A DNA stretch of 64,000 nt from Bettongia penicillata ogilbyi (Eukaryota; Chordata; Mammalia; Diprotodontia; Potoroidae). The first letter of the stretch is position 1; each line of letters begins with the position of its first letter. The notes beneath the pieces were generated by a model, which saw only the letters and a program-made list of their open reading frames with translations, did not search any database and was not told the DNA's origin. The DNA lies in the NCBI GenBank assembly GCA_023548195.1, contig JAJHZJ010000121.1, forward strand, positions 2,790,220-2,854,219, read 5' to 3'. The position numbers were made by a program, and so were the translations under genes. This document shows, one piece after another, positions 10,766 through 22,290 of this stretch.

Positions 10766-12083
10766 ATGCACCAAGTGCTTCTAATAATATCTTGACATGT
10801 GGAAGAAGCAAAGGACTCTAATTTGGGGAGAGTTGTAAGAAACATTATTTCTCTCCTTTATTAATAGCCAGTTATTGAATTGAATTAGGACTAAGGTTTC
10901 TCCCCTTTCTTTCCTCATTTAAAAATCAGCCCCAACAAGTTATTCAGGCAGCCTTTGAAGTGCAGGGCTCCTAAAGAGATGGCATCTTGGATGAAACTGA
11001 CCCAACTGGAAAACTCAGGTCTGATGAAAAGGTAAAGAAATTTTAGTTTAAATGAATTATCAGATTCCAGCCCACTGTGTTTTACTCAGTCAAGTGTGGG
11101 TAAAAATGGATTCTCCTTTTTGTCTAGATTACCATAGATGTGGTGATATGGGTATAGATGTCACTTTGACCAAGATTGAATGATCAGAACTGCATCCCTC
11201 AAACCTCATTAGAATAAGCCCACCTCTCTTTATAACATTCATTCTCTCATTACTTGTTAGCCAATCAAAGTTGACTGCCACCCTCAGGAACACCCACTCG
11301 TCCAAGAGCAAATAAGTGTTGAGTGGGTTCCATGTGGGGCCACTGGCAGTCAAGATTGCTAATGACCCCTTTTATTAATTATTGCTAGCATAATTAATAA
11401 AATGACTAATTATCCAGAAACTATATTTCTTGAACTTTTTATACATCACAGTTGTGATGACATGATGGAAATGCCTTGGAGAGACACTGGAGCATGTGTA
11501 GACATTCCGTAATGAGTTCTGGTCTGATCATCACATATCTAGGTGATTGACCACAGAGTCAGAAATTGGAGTGTCATCAAAAAGACCTTTGCGGTAAGAG
11601 CCTTAACTTCTCTGTTCATCTACTTGATCTCGGTGTACTGCCATGGTTCTATCAGTGACAGTATCCTATGAAAAGCAATGCTGGGAGCCTTGGGCTCTCC
11701 CTATCCAGGCTAACGTGACCTGTTAATACAGGTCTGGGATCTTTGTCTCCCCCCACTTTTACTTGTTTTAGGTGAAAGTATTGAAAACTCTTACCTTGTG
11801 TGAGTTTTTAAATTTCAGGAGCCTTAAGGCATCCTGGTATCCCAGCATTTGGGAGTTCAACATAATGAAAAACATGGAATTACCTTTAGGATTAACTCTG
11901 GGACCCAGCACAGCTGAGATGAAGATTCATTTGGACATAAACTTGTTAGGGCCGATGCTTTGTAGAAACTGAGCTATGTCTGAGCCCACTTTCCCTAGAC
12001 AGTGATGATAGGGAGAAAAACTGACTTGTTGACCCTAATGAACTTCAGACTTACTGCAAATTAACGGATAATATGAAGTTAAG
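10766..12083. other. Unassigned sequence
   Basis: About 1.3 kb with no recognised repeat or gene. There is an A/T-rich stretch at 11360-11420. Confidence 0.45.
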
Positions 12084-12300
12084 GTGGGCAGCTAGGTGGC
12101 ACAATGGATTGAGTGCTGGACCTGACATTAAAAAACTCATCTTCCTGAGTTGAAAACTGGCCTCAGACACTTTATAGCTGTGTGACCCTGGGCAAGTCAC
12201 CTAACCCCAAATGCCCCCCCAAACAGTAGCAAAATAAAATTGACAGTACCTAGCACACAGTAGGCCTTAATAAATGTCTATTGATTGATTGACTTGATTG
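12084..12300 (+). mobile_element. SINE plus MIR/L2-type tail
   Basis: The SINE head and body are well kept ('gggcagctaggtggcacaatg', 'gtgtgaccctgggcaagtca'), but the element breaks off at a C run near 12225. The following 'cctagcacacagtaggcc' with 'ttaataaatgtc' is an L2/MIR tail. Confidence 0.8.
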
Positions 12301-12544
12301 ATATTTAGTAGTTAAATAGAGTTAGAGTGCTAATCACTGATGTCTAATAATGGGAGACGCAAACCAATGCAAACTCAAGTCAACAGCGTTAGAGAAAACA
12401 TGCCCTAAAAGCTCACATGGAACCCCAGATTCCTGATGGGGAGATGTAGGTGTCCTAGTGTTGGAAAAGTGACTCAGAGCAGATTTGCTCACATGCAAAA
12501 CACTTTGTAAATCTCAGTGGTATGTAGATGTTAGCCATTTTTCT
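12301..12544. other. Unassigned sequence
   Basis: No feature recognised. Confidence 0.4.
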
Positions 12545-12916
12545 TCTTTATCAATTAAAGTCTTCTATCATCTGGCTTCATCCTAACCTTTCCAGCCATG
12601 TTTCACCTCTATTCTCTTAATATACTCTACAACAAACAGAACTCTTCCCTACTCCACAAACCCAAGATGGCGCTGTACTTTTGCACAAATTGTTCTCCAC
12701 CCGTTTTTTTGTCCTCATATTTTGTCTTCATAGCTTAGAGAATCCTTCTCTTTCTTCCACTCAGTTTCAGCCTCGGTGGCCACTCAATTCTGAGGCCTTT
12801 ATTGATCCTTCCCACCCTCCACCCCCAGCTAAAAGTATTTTTCTCTCCTCAAATTTCCCTAAGATATTTTTGTCTGAAACTCTACTTTACTTTCATCTCA
12901 TCTTACCTTATTGGAC
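12545..12916 (+). mobile_element. L2 LINE fragment
   Basis: Diverged L2 3' text: 'atctggcttcatcctaacc', 'tttccagccatgtttcacc', 'actcttccctactccac', 'ttattgatccttcccac'. The alignment is patchy. Confidence 0.55.
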
Positions 12917-12917
12917 C

Positions 12918-13108
12918 ACATAGACTCATAGATTTAGAGCTGGAAACGATCTTAGAAGTAATTAAATCCAATTCTCTCATTTTACCATTGAAGAAACTCA
13001 GGCCCAGATAAGTTAAATGACTAGCTTGGGTCCAATAGCTATTAAGTGTTAGAAATGGGATTGGAAGCTATGTCTTCCTGACTCCATATTCAATGTCCTA
13101 ACATATAT
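12918..13108 (-). mobile_element. MIR-type CORE-SINE with L3/CR1-like tail
   Basis: The reverse complement is recognisable: 'gatttagagctggaaacgat', 'attttaccattgaagaaact', 'caggcccagataagttaaat' and 'tgtcttcctgactccatatt'. Confidence 0.75.
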
Positions 13109-13194
13109 TTGTATGCACATTATGTTATTTACTTTCACATCTCCTCCTCTACCTCACATCCTGACTCCAATTCCTTCAGGGAAGGAACTGACCA

Positions 13195-13890
13195 TTTAAA
13201 AAATTTTTATTTTCAAAAATTATTTTTATTTATTTTGTTACATATTTCCCAATTACATGTAAAAAAAATTTTAAGGATCACTGTTTTTTATTTGGGTTCC
13301 AAATTCTCTCCCTTCCTCTTTCTCCTCCCCTCTCCTTGAAAAGGCAAGCAATTTTATATTGATTATACATGTAAAGTCATGGAAAGCATATCTCTGTATT
13401 AGTTGTGTTGTAAAAGAAAACATAAACAAAATGAAACAATAAAGACAAAGAAAGTAAAAAGTAGTATACTTGGATATGCATTCAGAGTTCAGCAGTTCTC
13501 TCTCTGGGGATGGTTAGCATTTTTCATCATTTGTCCTTTGGAATTGGCATGGATCATTATCTTGATCAGGGTAACTAAATCTTTCACAGTTGAATCTCCT
13601 TATAATGTAGCTGTTACCATGTACACTGTTCTCCTGGTCCTGCTCACTTCACTTTGCATCAGTTCATGTAAGTCTTCCTAGGTTTTCCTGAAACCATCCT
13701 GCTTGTCATTTCTTATAGCATAATTGTATTCCATCCCAATCATATACCACAACTTGTTCAGCCATTCTTCAATATTAGGCATTCCCTCAAATTCCCTTGC
13801 CTGTTACCACAAAAAGAGCTGTTACAAGCATTCTTGTATAAAAGGTTCCTATTTCCTTTTTTTTTATTTCTTTGGGATACAGAGCTAGTA
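13195..13890 (-). mobile_element. L1 3' UTR, 5'-truncated
   Basis: This is a long antisense L1 3' end: 'cccaattacatgtaaaaa', 'gttccaaattctctccc', 'ttcagcagttctctctctgg', 'cacttcactttgcatcag', 'catataccacaacttgttc', 'ccacaaaaagagctgttac'. It is better preserved than the related pieces at 3919 and 59540. Confidence 0.85.
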
Positions 13891-13939
13891 TTTATCTAAA
13901 ATGTTTTATGTATAGTGAACACTTAATAAATTATTTGTT

Positions 13940-14400
13940 GAATCAAATGAACAATTTTCCAAGGAGAAAACAAATTATTAATAATCACTTTGAAAACTGT
14001 TCAAATTACTTAGTAATCAGAGAAGTTCAAATTTAGACAGTTGTTAAGTACTACTTCATATCCATCCAATCAGCAGGGGAAAAAGAGAACGAAAAATAAC
14101 AAAAATTCTAGGTTCCAGAGCCTTAATGAAAAACAGGTACCTTTTAAACTGTTTAGGGAACTAGAAATTGGTGTAATCTTTTTAGAATGCAACCTTCAAT
14201 AAAAACTTCTTTCACTTAGTGACTCTTTCCTAAAATTATATCGTATGGATGTTATTGAAAGGAAAAATGGTCATTCTGCACATAATTATTCATAGTGACT
14301 TTATTTCTAATGGCAAAAAATAGAAACACTCAAATGTTTATACAATGCAGAATAGTTAAATAAATTGCAGTATGTGAGTGTAGTAAAAAATGATCTGTGC
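13940..14400 (+). mobile_element. L1 3' UTR fragment
   Basis: The text follows the sense L1 3' region. It includes 'aaacactcaaatgtttatac' followed by 'gcagaatagttaaataaatt', equivalent to the 'copies of amplified hairpin' zone where L1 3' UTRs repeat 'aatgtccatcaa...ataaat'. It is diverged. Confidence 0.6.
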
Positions 14401-14419
14401 TTTTGTTAGGGGAAGAGGA

Positions 14420-14579
14420 GGGAATAACCACTTTTTAAAAAATTTTTTCAAATACTATTTTATTTTTTTCCCCAGTTATATATCAAGAGAATTTTTAGCA
14501 TTTATTTTTATAAGATTTTGATTTCCAAATTTTTCTCCTTCCTTCTCTCCCCTCTTCTGAAAATGGCAGGCAATAGTTT
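14420..14579 (-). mobile_element. Short L1 3'-end fragment
   Basis: The reverse complement of the L1 terminus is seen: 'ttcccccagttatatatcaag'-like text, 'gatttccaaatttttctcc' and 'aaaatggcaggcaatag'. It is cut off exactly where the LTR-like element begins. Confidence 0.7.
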
Positions 14580-14581
14580 AA

Positions 14582-15029
14582 TGAGGCACTGGTTGTGATG
14601 CTCTCTGGCTCTGAAAAGTGTACAAATACTCTGAGGTAAGGTTTTACTTTGGGGCTTACTCATTGGAAGTGTTTGGCCAGATGGACTCTGGGCAGCTACT
14701 AAGGAGCCCCCCAGCTTTGAAAACCCAGATGTCGATGCTTCTCTCTCTGGTAACTATGTATGCATGGTCAGACAGTTGGATCTGTCTGTTGATTTATAAT
14801 GTTATGTATTGCTTATGTCAGACAGTTAGAAGCCCTGTCTGATTTTGATTTCTCTGTATTTTCTCTGAAGTTCAGGGTGCTGACTTTTTTCCTTGAACTA
14901 AGTGAATTATATATGTGCTTGATTAAAGTAATTATTGACTCCTCAAAAGGTGCTTTCCTTTAAGAAAAACTGATTTAAGAATCTGTGATAGCAGACCCTC
15001 CTGTGTATGTTGGGGTGCTTGCTTTTACA
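14582..15029 (+). mobile_element. Solo LTR-like element, copy 1
   Basis: The element starts TGAGGCACTGG and ends TTTTACA. It aligns along its whole length with 30334-30794, sharing 'ctctggctctgaaaagtg', 'tcattggaagtgtttggcc', 'gacagttggatctgtctgt', 'gaagttcagggtgctgac' and 'gtgcttgattaaag'. The ATTAAA near 14933 is a possible polyadenylation signal. No clear target duplication was found, so the exact ends are set by the pairwise alignment. Confidence 0.65.
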
Positions 15030-15394
15030 CCAACACAATAGGAGATGAACGTGATCATATCACCCATAGCACCAGATTTGAAGATTGGACTAGGAAACTG
15101 CTCTCCTTAATCTTTTTCCTTTCAAACTGAGCACAGAAATCAAGTGAGCATTGACTTCTCTAAGAACTGCAGTACAGAGCATGCTTACTGTCCAGCACAG
15201 TAGTTTAAGACTAACTAGGGCTAACTTCTCAAGAACTGGAAAAAAAATGAAGCTCCTACCCACAGTTCCTCCTGTCATCATCAGAATCTAGAGGCTGCTA
15301 TTTTTTCTTATCTGATATCCACTGACATTTAACAATTTTAATCTGTGCAATATATGCAAATACATATTTAGTATACAATATATAGTCCTTTTCA
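15030..15394. other. Unassigned sequence
   Basis: No repeat or gene recognised. Confidence 0.4.
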
Positions 15395-15439
15395 AGTGTA
15401 TGCTGCAGAAGATCATCACCTAATCAGAGTCCTTGGTCA

Positions 15440-16015
15440 ATGATGCTTCTATCCTGTGAATGCAGGCATGACCTTTTGGAAAAAATATTCCAGAGAATTT
15501 CTACCACTGCACAAGGCTCTCAAAGTCTTAAGTATTGTGGGAAACACTCCACATACATATCTTCTTATATAAAAGTCCAGTCTTTTAAATACCAATATCT
15601 TTCCAGTGATGCCTTACAACTACTAGTCAAGAAATGTCAACATCTACAAAGAATAAAATTTGCAGATGACCCAAAGAGCAGTGGAGAGACACATGATATC
15701 TTTTCTACACCATGTCTACTATATATTGCTAACAAAGATTTTAGCACAAGAAATAACATAAAGGATGCCATCAGAAATATGTATGACTGGAAAATGAGGT
15801 AGACTGATCATGTATTGAGAACAAAGGATAGGACAGTCAATGTGCTCCATTGGTATATAGACAAGAAGTCTAGAGAAAGGCCCATCCATCTTGGATGGAC
15901 CTCTTGGGGAGGATTTACAAGAGGGCATGGACAAGAATTTCATAGGATGAGAAAACACGGATGGGTTATTATTTTCATCACTGAAGGGGGTACCATGTGC
16001 CTTAATTATGCATAA
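15440..16015 (+). pseudogene. RTE-type LINE reverse-transcriptase C-terminus, broken
   Basis: One reading frame runs from 15440 to about 16015 with a single TAG at 15800. Around it the frame reads 'AIRNMYDWKMR', stop, 'TDHVLRTKDRTVNVLHWY', then 'KKSRERPIHLGWTS'. This is the layout of the tail following the reverse-transcriptase domain of RTE-clade LINE ORF2 proteins (KMRW-GHV, then DR---VL-W, then K--RGRP---W). A Trp codon is the expected residue at the stop, so TGG to TAG is the likely change. The upstream part of the frame (15440-15720) is not recognisable to me. No endonuclease or catalytic YxDD block is present. The family is known to act in target-primed retrotransposition; this copy cannot. 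Assignment to RTE rather than another LINE with a similar tail is an inference. Confidence 0.6.
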
Positions 16016-16489
16016 CTGTTAGTTAGCAGCAAGGTTTGACTGCTGTGGCACTTTCTATTGGCTAGTAAAAAAACCCAAGTCTCTCTAAAGAAAAACAAAA
16101 TGAAAAATGATCCCTGTCCACCAAAGGCTTGTGTTCTACTGAGGGAAAATAACACAGAAATAAGGATATGCACAGTATGTTGAATGAGATGGAGTAATAA
16201 TGATAGACATTCATGAAAGGTTTTCCACAGAGGGTAGTACATGAACTGAAACTGGACAGAATTATAGGGATTCTAAGATGCAGACATAAAGAGGGAGTGA
16301 ATTCCAAGTAAGGGAAACAACTTGAACAAAGGTACCGAGGTAGGAGATAGAGATGGATTCAGGGAACAGCCTGGATGGAATGTAGTGAGCATGAAGGGGC
16401 AAAATATGAAATAATCCTGGAAAGGCAGACTGGAGCCAGATTGTCAAGGGCTTTCAATACCAACATGAGTTGGCATTTTAAAACAGTAT

Positions 16490-16740
16490 GCTATGGAAGC
16501 TAGATGGCATAGTGGATAGAATGCTAGACCTTAGGTCAGGAAGACCTGGGTTCAACTCAAGGCTCAGATACTTATTAGCTGTATGACTCTGGGCATGTCA
16601 CTTAACCCTGCTTGCCTCAGTTTCCTCATCTGTAAAATAAGCTGGAGAGGGAAATGGCAAACCACTCCAGTGTCTTTGCTAAGAAAACCCCGAAACGGGG
16701 GCATGAAGAGTCAGACATGACTGAAATAACTCAACAGCAA
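16490..16740 (+). mobile_element. Full-length RTE-tailed SINE
   Basis: Head 'gctagatggcatagtggata', body 'tattagctgtatgactctgg', middle 'gtttcctcatctgtaaaata', and tail 'gaagagtcagacatgactga' with 'ctcaacagc'. It sits inside the L2. A 67-codon open frame over its 3' half is incidental. Confidence 0.93.
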
Positions 16741-16744
16741 TGTT

Positions 16745-16900
16745 ATGAAAAGATTGCTGTACCTGAGTCAAAGAGCCTAGGTTCAAATTCTACTTCTGAT
16801 GATTACTACCTATATGACTCAGCCTCGGTTTCCTCATTGACAAAAAGAGGAGGTTGAACTAGATGACCCCTGAGGTTTCTTCCAGCTTTAGATCTTATCT
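16745..16900 (+). mobile_element. MIR-type SINE with L3/CR1-like tail
   Basis: 'agcctaggttcaaattctac' (box-B-like), 'cctcggtttcctcattgac', then 'ggttgaactagatgacccct' and 'cttccagctttagatctt'. The last part is the L3/CR1-like tail also seen near 44435 and 60360. Confidence 0.75.
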
Positions 16901-17384
16901 ATTTTATATTACCAGCAATAAGGGACCACTGAAGATTCTTGGATAAGGGAGTCATATAGACTTTTGCTTTAGGAAGATAATTATGGCAGCAATAAGGTGA
17001 AGGGATTGGGAGGAGGGGGTAAACTGTGAGCCAGAAATCCAAGTAGAAGGCTATCACAGTAGTGTAAATGATGAGGGCTTAAATTAGGGTAGTGACAGTG
17101 AGGAGAAACAAGAAGATGGATGCAAGGTTTGTTATGCAGATGGTATTGACAGTACTTGGGTAATTGATTGCATATGAGGATTGAGAAAATGAGAAGAGTT
17201 GAGGACCATCGTTAGGTTGTAAATCTTGGTGACTGAAAGGATAATGGCACCTTCAACAGAAATAAAGTACAAGGGATGGACAGACTTAGTAGGGAAGATA
17301 ACAGGTACCAGTCTGGGTATGTGGAATTTGACCCTGTCCTCCATTAGCAATCTTTCTCTTGCCTCAGCTTTGTGTCATTGATAA

Positions 17385-17700
17385 AAACAAGACAACCAAG
17401 GCCAGATCCCTTTGCTTCTTCATTAAAGACTCCATCCCCAGCTGACATTGAGCTATTACTATCTGCTCTTTGGTTGTAAGCATTCAACCAGTCCTAAATC
17501 ACCCAGATGCACACCTTCTAGCCCACACTTCTCTATCTTATTTTGCTAAAATCTAGGTGAACTATGCCCAAAGCTTTCATCTGATCCACCAGTCTGGGAA
17601 TATTGGGGGAAAAAAAAAGACTAGGTTGGTATGACCTAATCTTGATGAGACCAGCCATCCCTTTAATAATTTATTCTAGAATTTGGTCAAAGTAAAGCCT
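17385..17700 (-). mobile_element. L3/CR1 LINE reverse-transcriptase fragment
   Basis: The reverse complement of the L3/CR1 RT region is recognisable on this strand: 'aaggccagatccctttgc', 'attcaaccagtcctaaatc', 'ccacacttctctatctt', 'aggtgaactatgcccaaag', 'catctgatccaccagtctg'. No continuous frame survives. Confidence 0.65.
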
Positions 17701-17704
17701 TCCC

Positions 17705-18240
17705 TTGACTATACAATACCTTATAAGCATCATCCCTTACCTGCCCCCTTTAGATTCAAACTCCTAGAAAGAATCATCTTTACTGACAGTCACCATTTGC
17801 CCACCATCCATACTTAAGGTCTCTCTTAAGAACTTTGGAATTGGTTGTGTGACATGGGAGATAATGGCACAGGATGTCCCAGAATGGTGTGGTCATCAGT
17901 GAAAGTGCTGTGCTCTATGTGCAAAGCAGAATTGAACTAGCTCAAAAGAATTGTGAGATGGGCAAATTTAGAGAATCTACTCCAAATGTTCATGTGGTCT
18001 ATTTGTGCCCAACTTGTGCCCAAGCATTCCTGAGCTCATATTGGTCTGATCAGCCACACTCAGACTCATTGTAGCTTGACTCTTAGCTAGTGATGTCATT
18101 TTGGTCAACAACCAACCACCCGCTTCTCAAAACTTTGTAATCTGGTTTCCCAAAACTTTGTCATCTGACTTCTGACCCTACTGTATTGAAACTACTTTAT
18201 AAAAGGTTATCAATGATCTCATAACGGCTAAATGCTAGGT
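17705..18240 (+). mobile_element. L2 fragment (5'-ward part) split by an RTE-like repeat
   Basis: 'ttcaaactcctagaaagaatc' with 'tttactgacagtcacc' (to about 17830) and 'ttgtcatctgacttctgacc' with 'aaaggttatcaatgatctca' (18150-18230) match the L2 reverse-transcriptase-proximal region in order. The repeat at 17870-18115 lies between them. Confidence 0.5.
17870..18115 (+). mobile_element. RTE-like dispersed repeat, copy 2
   Basis: It is the counterpart of 8325-8572: 'gctcaaaagaattgtgagat', 'tgagctcatattggtctgatc', 'tagtgatgtcattttggtca', and ends 'caacaaccaacc'. Confidence 0.6.
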
Positions 18241-19190
18241 AAGTAGGGAAATGATATGAAAGATTTTCAAAAAAATTGCAAACTACTAATAACCATATGA
18301 AAGCATATTCTGAATCACTAACAGTATGAGTAATCCTTCCTACAGGCTACTCCCTCCCCAACTCACTTGCATTTGCACCTGCAGGTTGGGTCCACAATGG
18401 GGTGACTACTATCTTGGGTTCTAGGGGTAACTCTTTGGGTGGGTACTCCTACCAAAATAGTTCATGAGCTCCACCAGTGTACTTCCCATTAACCGTCAAT
18501 TCAGTAGATTTAATTAGTTTTAGCAAAGATAATAAATAATAACAGATAATAACTCAATAAGAACAGTTGATACAAAATATACCCTCACAAAATCTGGCTC
18601 TTTTATACAATATACATAGTAGATATAGGAAGAGTGGACTCAAAGATAGAGTAGAAAGGCAATAAGGCCCTTATGTTGAACATCTGTGGCAAAGAGTCAC
18701 TCAACTCTTGGTACTATATAGCCAGGAAATCCTTTCCTTGAGTCCATAGCCAACATTTCCTTACCCAAAAGGTATCATGCTCCTTGAATCATCTTCCAGT
18801 GCTAGGCTTAGATAACTCTATATATCCTAGACTGTCAGGGGAGGGTGTCTGATCATGCTGGATGCATTGTCTGTTACTGGTTCAAGTAGCTCCACCCTTG
18901 ATAGGGGGTAGAAAAGAAAGTCCCTTCTCCTACCTCATTGTCTTCTAGTAGAGGTGAAGAGATCTACCTCCACAAAATATACTAGAGCCTAGATTCTCTA
19001 AATCCTGAACTGCTACTGCTCCAGTCATTTAAACCCTCAAAGGTCTTGCTAGCTTGTTTGCTGAGCCAATGGACAAGTTCCTTCTTAACCCAAAGATGTT
19101 TACATCTCATAAACATAGAAACAACTGTACATTAAAACCCATTTATAATGACTTCTGTGATTGTATCAGCTCAGCTTGTGAGGAGGGAAG
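18241..19190. other. Unassigned sequence, possibly an undetermined retroelement
   Basis: About 950 bp with no match I can name. The text is not low-complexity and has no long open frame. It lies between an L2 and an L1 fragment, so an old LTR element is possible but unsupported. Confidence 0.35.
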
Positions 19191-20000
19191 GAAATCACAA
19201 ACCTCCTTGCTTACATAAAAGGAATACAAATTAAAATAACCCTAAAGTTTTACCTCACACTATGCAAATTGACAAAGATTTAAAAAAATGTGCAAAGTTA
19301 GTGCAGAAAGAGCTGTTAGAAAGTACTGGTGCACTACAGGGAAAGCAAGTGAATAGTCCAGTTTCTGGATATCCTCTTGAAATTATTCAAAAATGATTAA
19401 ATCACTATCCTTTGACCTAAGAATTGCAGTCTAAGAAATATACTCCAAAAGAGTGAAAAATAAAGCTAATGGACCACTCTATGCCATAATATTTAATATA
19501 ATAATTTGCCTTTCTCTTGGAGGTAACAAAAACTAATTTAGGGAATGGCTAAACAAAATGTGGTATGTATCTAAAATAAAATACTATTGTGAAAAAGAAG
19601 GGATGATGAAGAAGAATTCAGAGAAACATGGAGAAGGACATAAAAAGAACTAGACAAAGAATATATGTGACAACCAGCATGTAAATGGAAAGATCATTAA
19701 AATGAAGTCCTACTTTGAGTAATTGACAAGTCAATAATAGTTCCAGATAACAGATAATGAAACATACGTCCCTCCTCTTATCTGGGAGATAAAGAACTAC
19801 GACCACAAAATGTTGCGCGTATTTTCATATGTGGTTGCTGTAGTGGCTATTCTTGTTTAACCATTTTCTTTACTATAAAGGAGGGTTGAATTCTGGGTAA
19901 AAGGGTAAGGCAGGGAGGAGGTGTTTACTGAGATATGTTTGGGAAGTGAAAAAGGAAAAGGATTCAATAAAGCATATTTTAAAATAAATTTTTAAAAAAC
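19191..20000 (+). mobile_element. L1 3' UTR with A-rich end
   Basis: The sense L1 3' region: 'ggaatacaaattaaaataac', 'gtgcagaaagagctgttag', 'ggtaacaaaaactaattta' with 'gggaatggctaaacaaaatg', 'gttgaattctgggtaaaag', then 'ttcaataaagcatattttaa' and an A-rich end near 20000. It is about 0.8 kb, 5'-truncated and non-coding. Confidence 0.8.
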
Positions 20001-21095
20001 ATGACTCCTGTATATCTCTCATTTCTGCATCCCTTTCTCTCCTTTCACACGGTTACCAGGCTAGGTCAGGCCTCAGTAAACATGCACCTAGATTTTCCTT
20101 TGGTCTCCTGGTTTCCTGTCTCTCTCTTCTTCCATCAGTTTGTAAGACAGATAAACATAGCACATAGAAGGGCTGCTGGCACAGGCTCACTCATGATCTG
20201 GTCAGACAGGAAGGACACTAAGAAAGAGTCAATATTCTCTCTATTCTAGTCTCGTTTTCTCAGAAAAGGTTGTTGATAATGAGAGTACAACTCCTACAGC
20301 ACTCTCTAATCACCCTTCTCACAGGGGCCAGTGACAATGGGGGGGGCGGGGGGGCAACTGCCCCTATGTCTCAATGGGGTCAATTGAGACAGGCACAACT
20401 TGTGCTTCCCCAGTCCCCTCAAGCCTCCATGAGGCCCACTGAGGGACACACAGTATTCCAGTTTGTGCATTCGACCCTAAGTTTCCCCATTCACTAACCA
20501 ATAACCACCTTCTTTATAGGGCAGCAGACAAAGAAGGCATATTGCCAGCAATAGCCTCCCAAGTTTAGATCACCCAATCCCTGTATCTCACCGCACAGCC
20601 ACAGAGGATGTTTATATTATTTATCATTATATAACTCTGTGCAAGTGTGGTGGAGATGTTTTGAACCATAACTATGGGAACTCATACCTAATACCTGGGA
20701 ATAGGAGATTGTTATGGTTATGGATCCTGGGGAAACTGAACTCTAAGATATAATAACAAAAATCCACCTTATACACACTAAAATCCCCCTTACTTGCACT
20801 AAAATTCACCCACACACACAGTTCTACACACAGTTGCTAAAATAATCTTCCTATGGCAAGGGTCTGACAGTGTCACTCCTCTTCACATTGCTACTATGGC
20901 TATTTATTGCTTCAATGATAAAATATAAACACGTCAGCCTGGTACGTAACGCTTGCCACAATCTAACTCCAACCTACTTTTTCAGATTTATTTTACATTA
21001 TTCCTCTTCAACATCACAGTCAAATTAGACTTCTAGCTGTTCCTAGACATTAGTATTCCATCTATTGACTCCTAAATTCTAGGTTGTTCTAAGAG
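20001..21095 (+). mobile_element. L2 LINE interrupted by unassigned sequence
   Basis: L2 text at 20001-20135 ('atttctgcatccctttctc') resumes at 20822-21095 ('cacagttgctaaaataatc', 'gtctgacagtgtcactcc', 'ccacaatctaactccaacc'). The 20136-20821 insert is unassigned and includes a G run at 20339-20356. Confidence 0.6.
20339..20356 (+). repeat. G-run, possible G-quadruplex
   Basis: Sixteen of 18 bases are G, broken by one C, in otherwise ordinary sequence. Confidence 0.6.
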
Positions 21096-21914
21096 GCCTA
21101 GTAGTTTTTTTCCCACCATCTGCTCTTTAAATATGTGCCTTTTGTAGCAAATCAGTGGTCATACCAAAGAATGAAAGACAACTAATGCAAATATTTATGT
21201 CTAAAGCCAAATTTATTGGGTGCCATCTTGAAGTTCAGTTTGGTTGTTCATTTCAAATAAGGAAAAGCATAGCTATTAAAAAGGGTTCCTTTAACTCTTC
21301 TAACTGGGGCATGTTCCTCTCGATCTGCAGATGTTCTCTGCCTTTTTCATCTGTTGCTGATTCCTGATGGTGTAAGCACTAACAGCTGGGACACCAATTC
21401 TCGAGTTTCTCAAATTTCAAAACTACCCAAAAGTAAGACTTAGAACCTTCCTTTATATACAAAAAGGAGTCTGATTTCCTCACATAGACTAGATGCTTCC
21501 TTTCAGTTTTCTCTGCTTTCCCTGTCTAAAGTAGAGCCCAAGTCGGGGTCATGGGGTCAGAAGCAAAAATTCATGTAACCCACATATTAACACCAACTTA
21601 TATGGTACTCTATAAAGACTAATTATGTGTTGCTCCATACCTATGTGAGGCGCAAAAAGCTTGAAGGAAGAGAAATCCCTGTATTCTGGTTTCTAGCTTC
21701 AAAAGAGAGTATGAGTAGTTCCAGATTCTCTTTAGATCCCTGAGGGGAGAGACTCTGGGAAGAAATTGATAGTAGAGGAGTCAGTCCTTAAACCACATTC
21801 CTATGTCCAGGCTACTTCACTTAAGACTCAAAGAATTTCCCCTTGGGTAAGGAGGAAAAGGTAAGGGAAAGGTAAGGCTTTCTCTAGACTGAATTGAGTA
21901 ATCTTCTTTCCAAT
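21096..21914. other. Unassigned sequence
   Basis: No repeat or gene recognised. Confidence 0.4.
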
Positions 21915-22100
21915 GGGATAATTTCCTTTTTTTTCTTTCACATTTCAATTTTTTCCTTTATTTTAGTTTTCAACATTCACTTCCACAAGATTTTGAGTTC
22001 CAGATTTTATCCCCATCTCTCTCCACCCCCACCCCATGAAATTACTCCTTCCCCCAATGCAGAACTTAACTCTTTATTGCTTGATATATTCTCATATGTA
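21915..22100 (-). mobile_element. 3'-end fragment of the ORF1-only L1 family
   Basis: 'ttttcaacattcacttccac' and 'aagattttgagttccagat' followed by C/T-rich text match the antisense 3' terminus of the copies at 34518 and 22291. It is only about 0.2 kb, a severely 5'-truncated insertion. Confidence 0.7.
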
Positions 22101-22275
22101 TACCTTCTCTGATTTCTGTTTTGCTATTGACTTGGATAATTCAGTTTATTTGCTATTCACCACATGGGTCCATTGTAGAACTGGTATTTAGTGGGAAAGG
22201 AGTAGATCCTTGGATACATAGTTAGGGGAGCTCCTTCCTCAGTAAGGGATGGCAACTGGAAGCTCAACTTCAAAC

Positions 22276-22290
22276 TAAAAGTTATTTTCC
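22276..22290. repeat. Target-site duplication, left
   Basis: taaaagttattttcc is repeated exactly at 25276-25290 and brackets the element between. Confidence 0.95.

Larger units (their letters stand above)
16090..17350 (-). mobile_element. Long L2 LINE, split by SINEs
   Basis: This is the reverse complement of L2: 'atccctgtccaccaaagg', 'gtgaattccaagtaaggg', 'gtcaagggctttcaatacc'. After the SINE block it resumes with 'ttgctttaggaagataatt', 'gaaggctatcacagtagtg', 'gacagtgaggagaaacaag' and 'ggataatggcaccttcaac'. It is parallel to the copy at 8870-10225. Confidence 0.75.

Noticed and set aside
13403..13681. 92-codon frame with a hydrophobic middle
   Set aside because: It lies antisense within an L1 3' UTR.
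16654..16857. 67-codon frame
   Set aside because: It spans the 3' part of one SINE and the body of the next.
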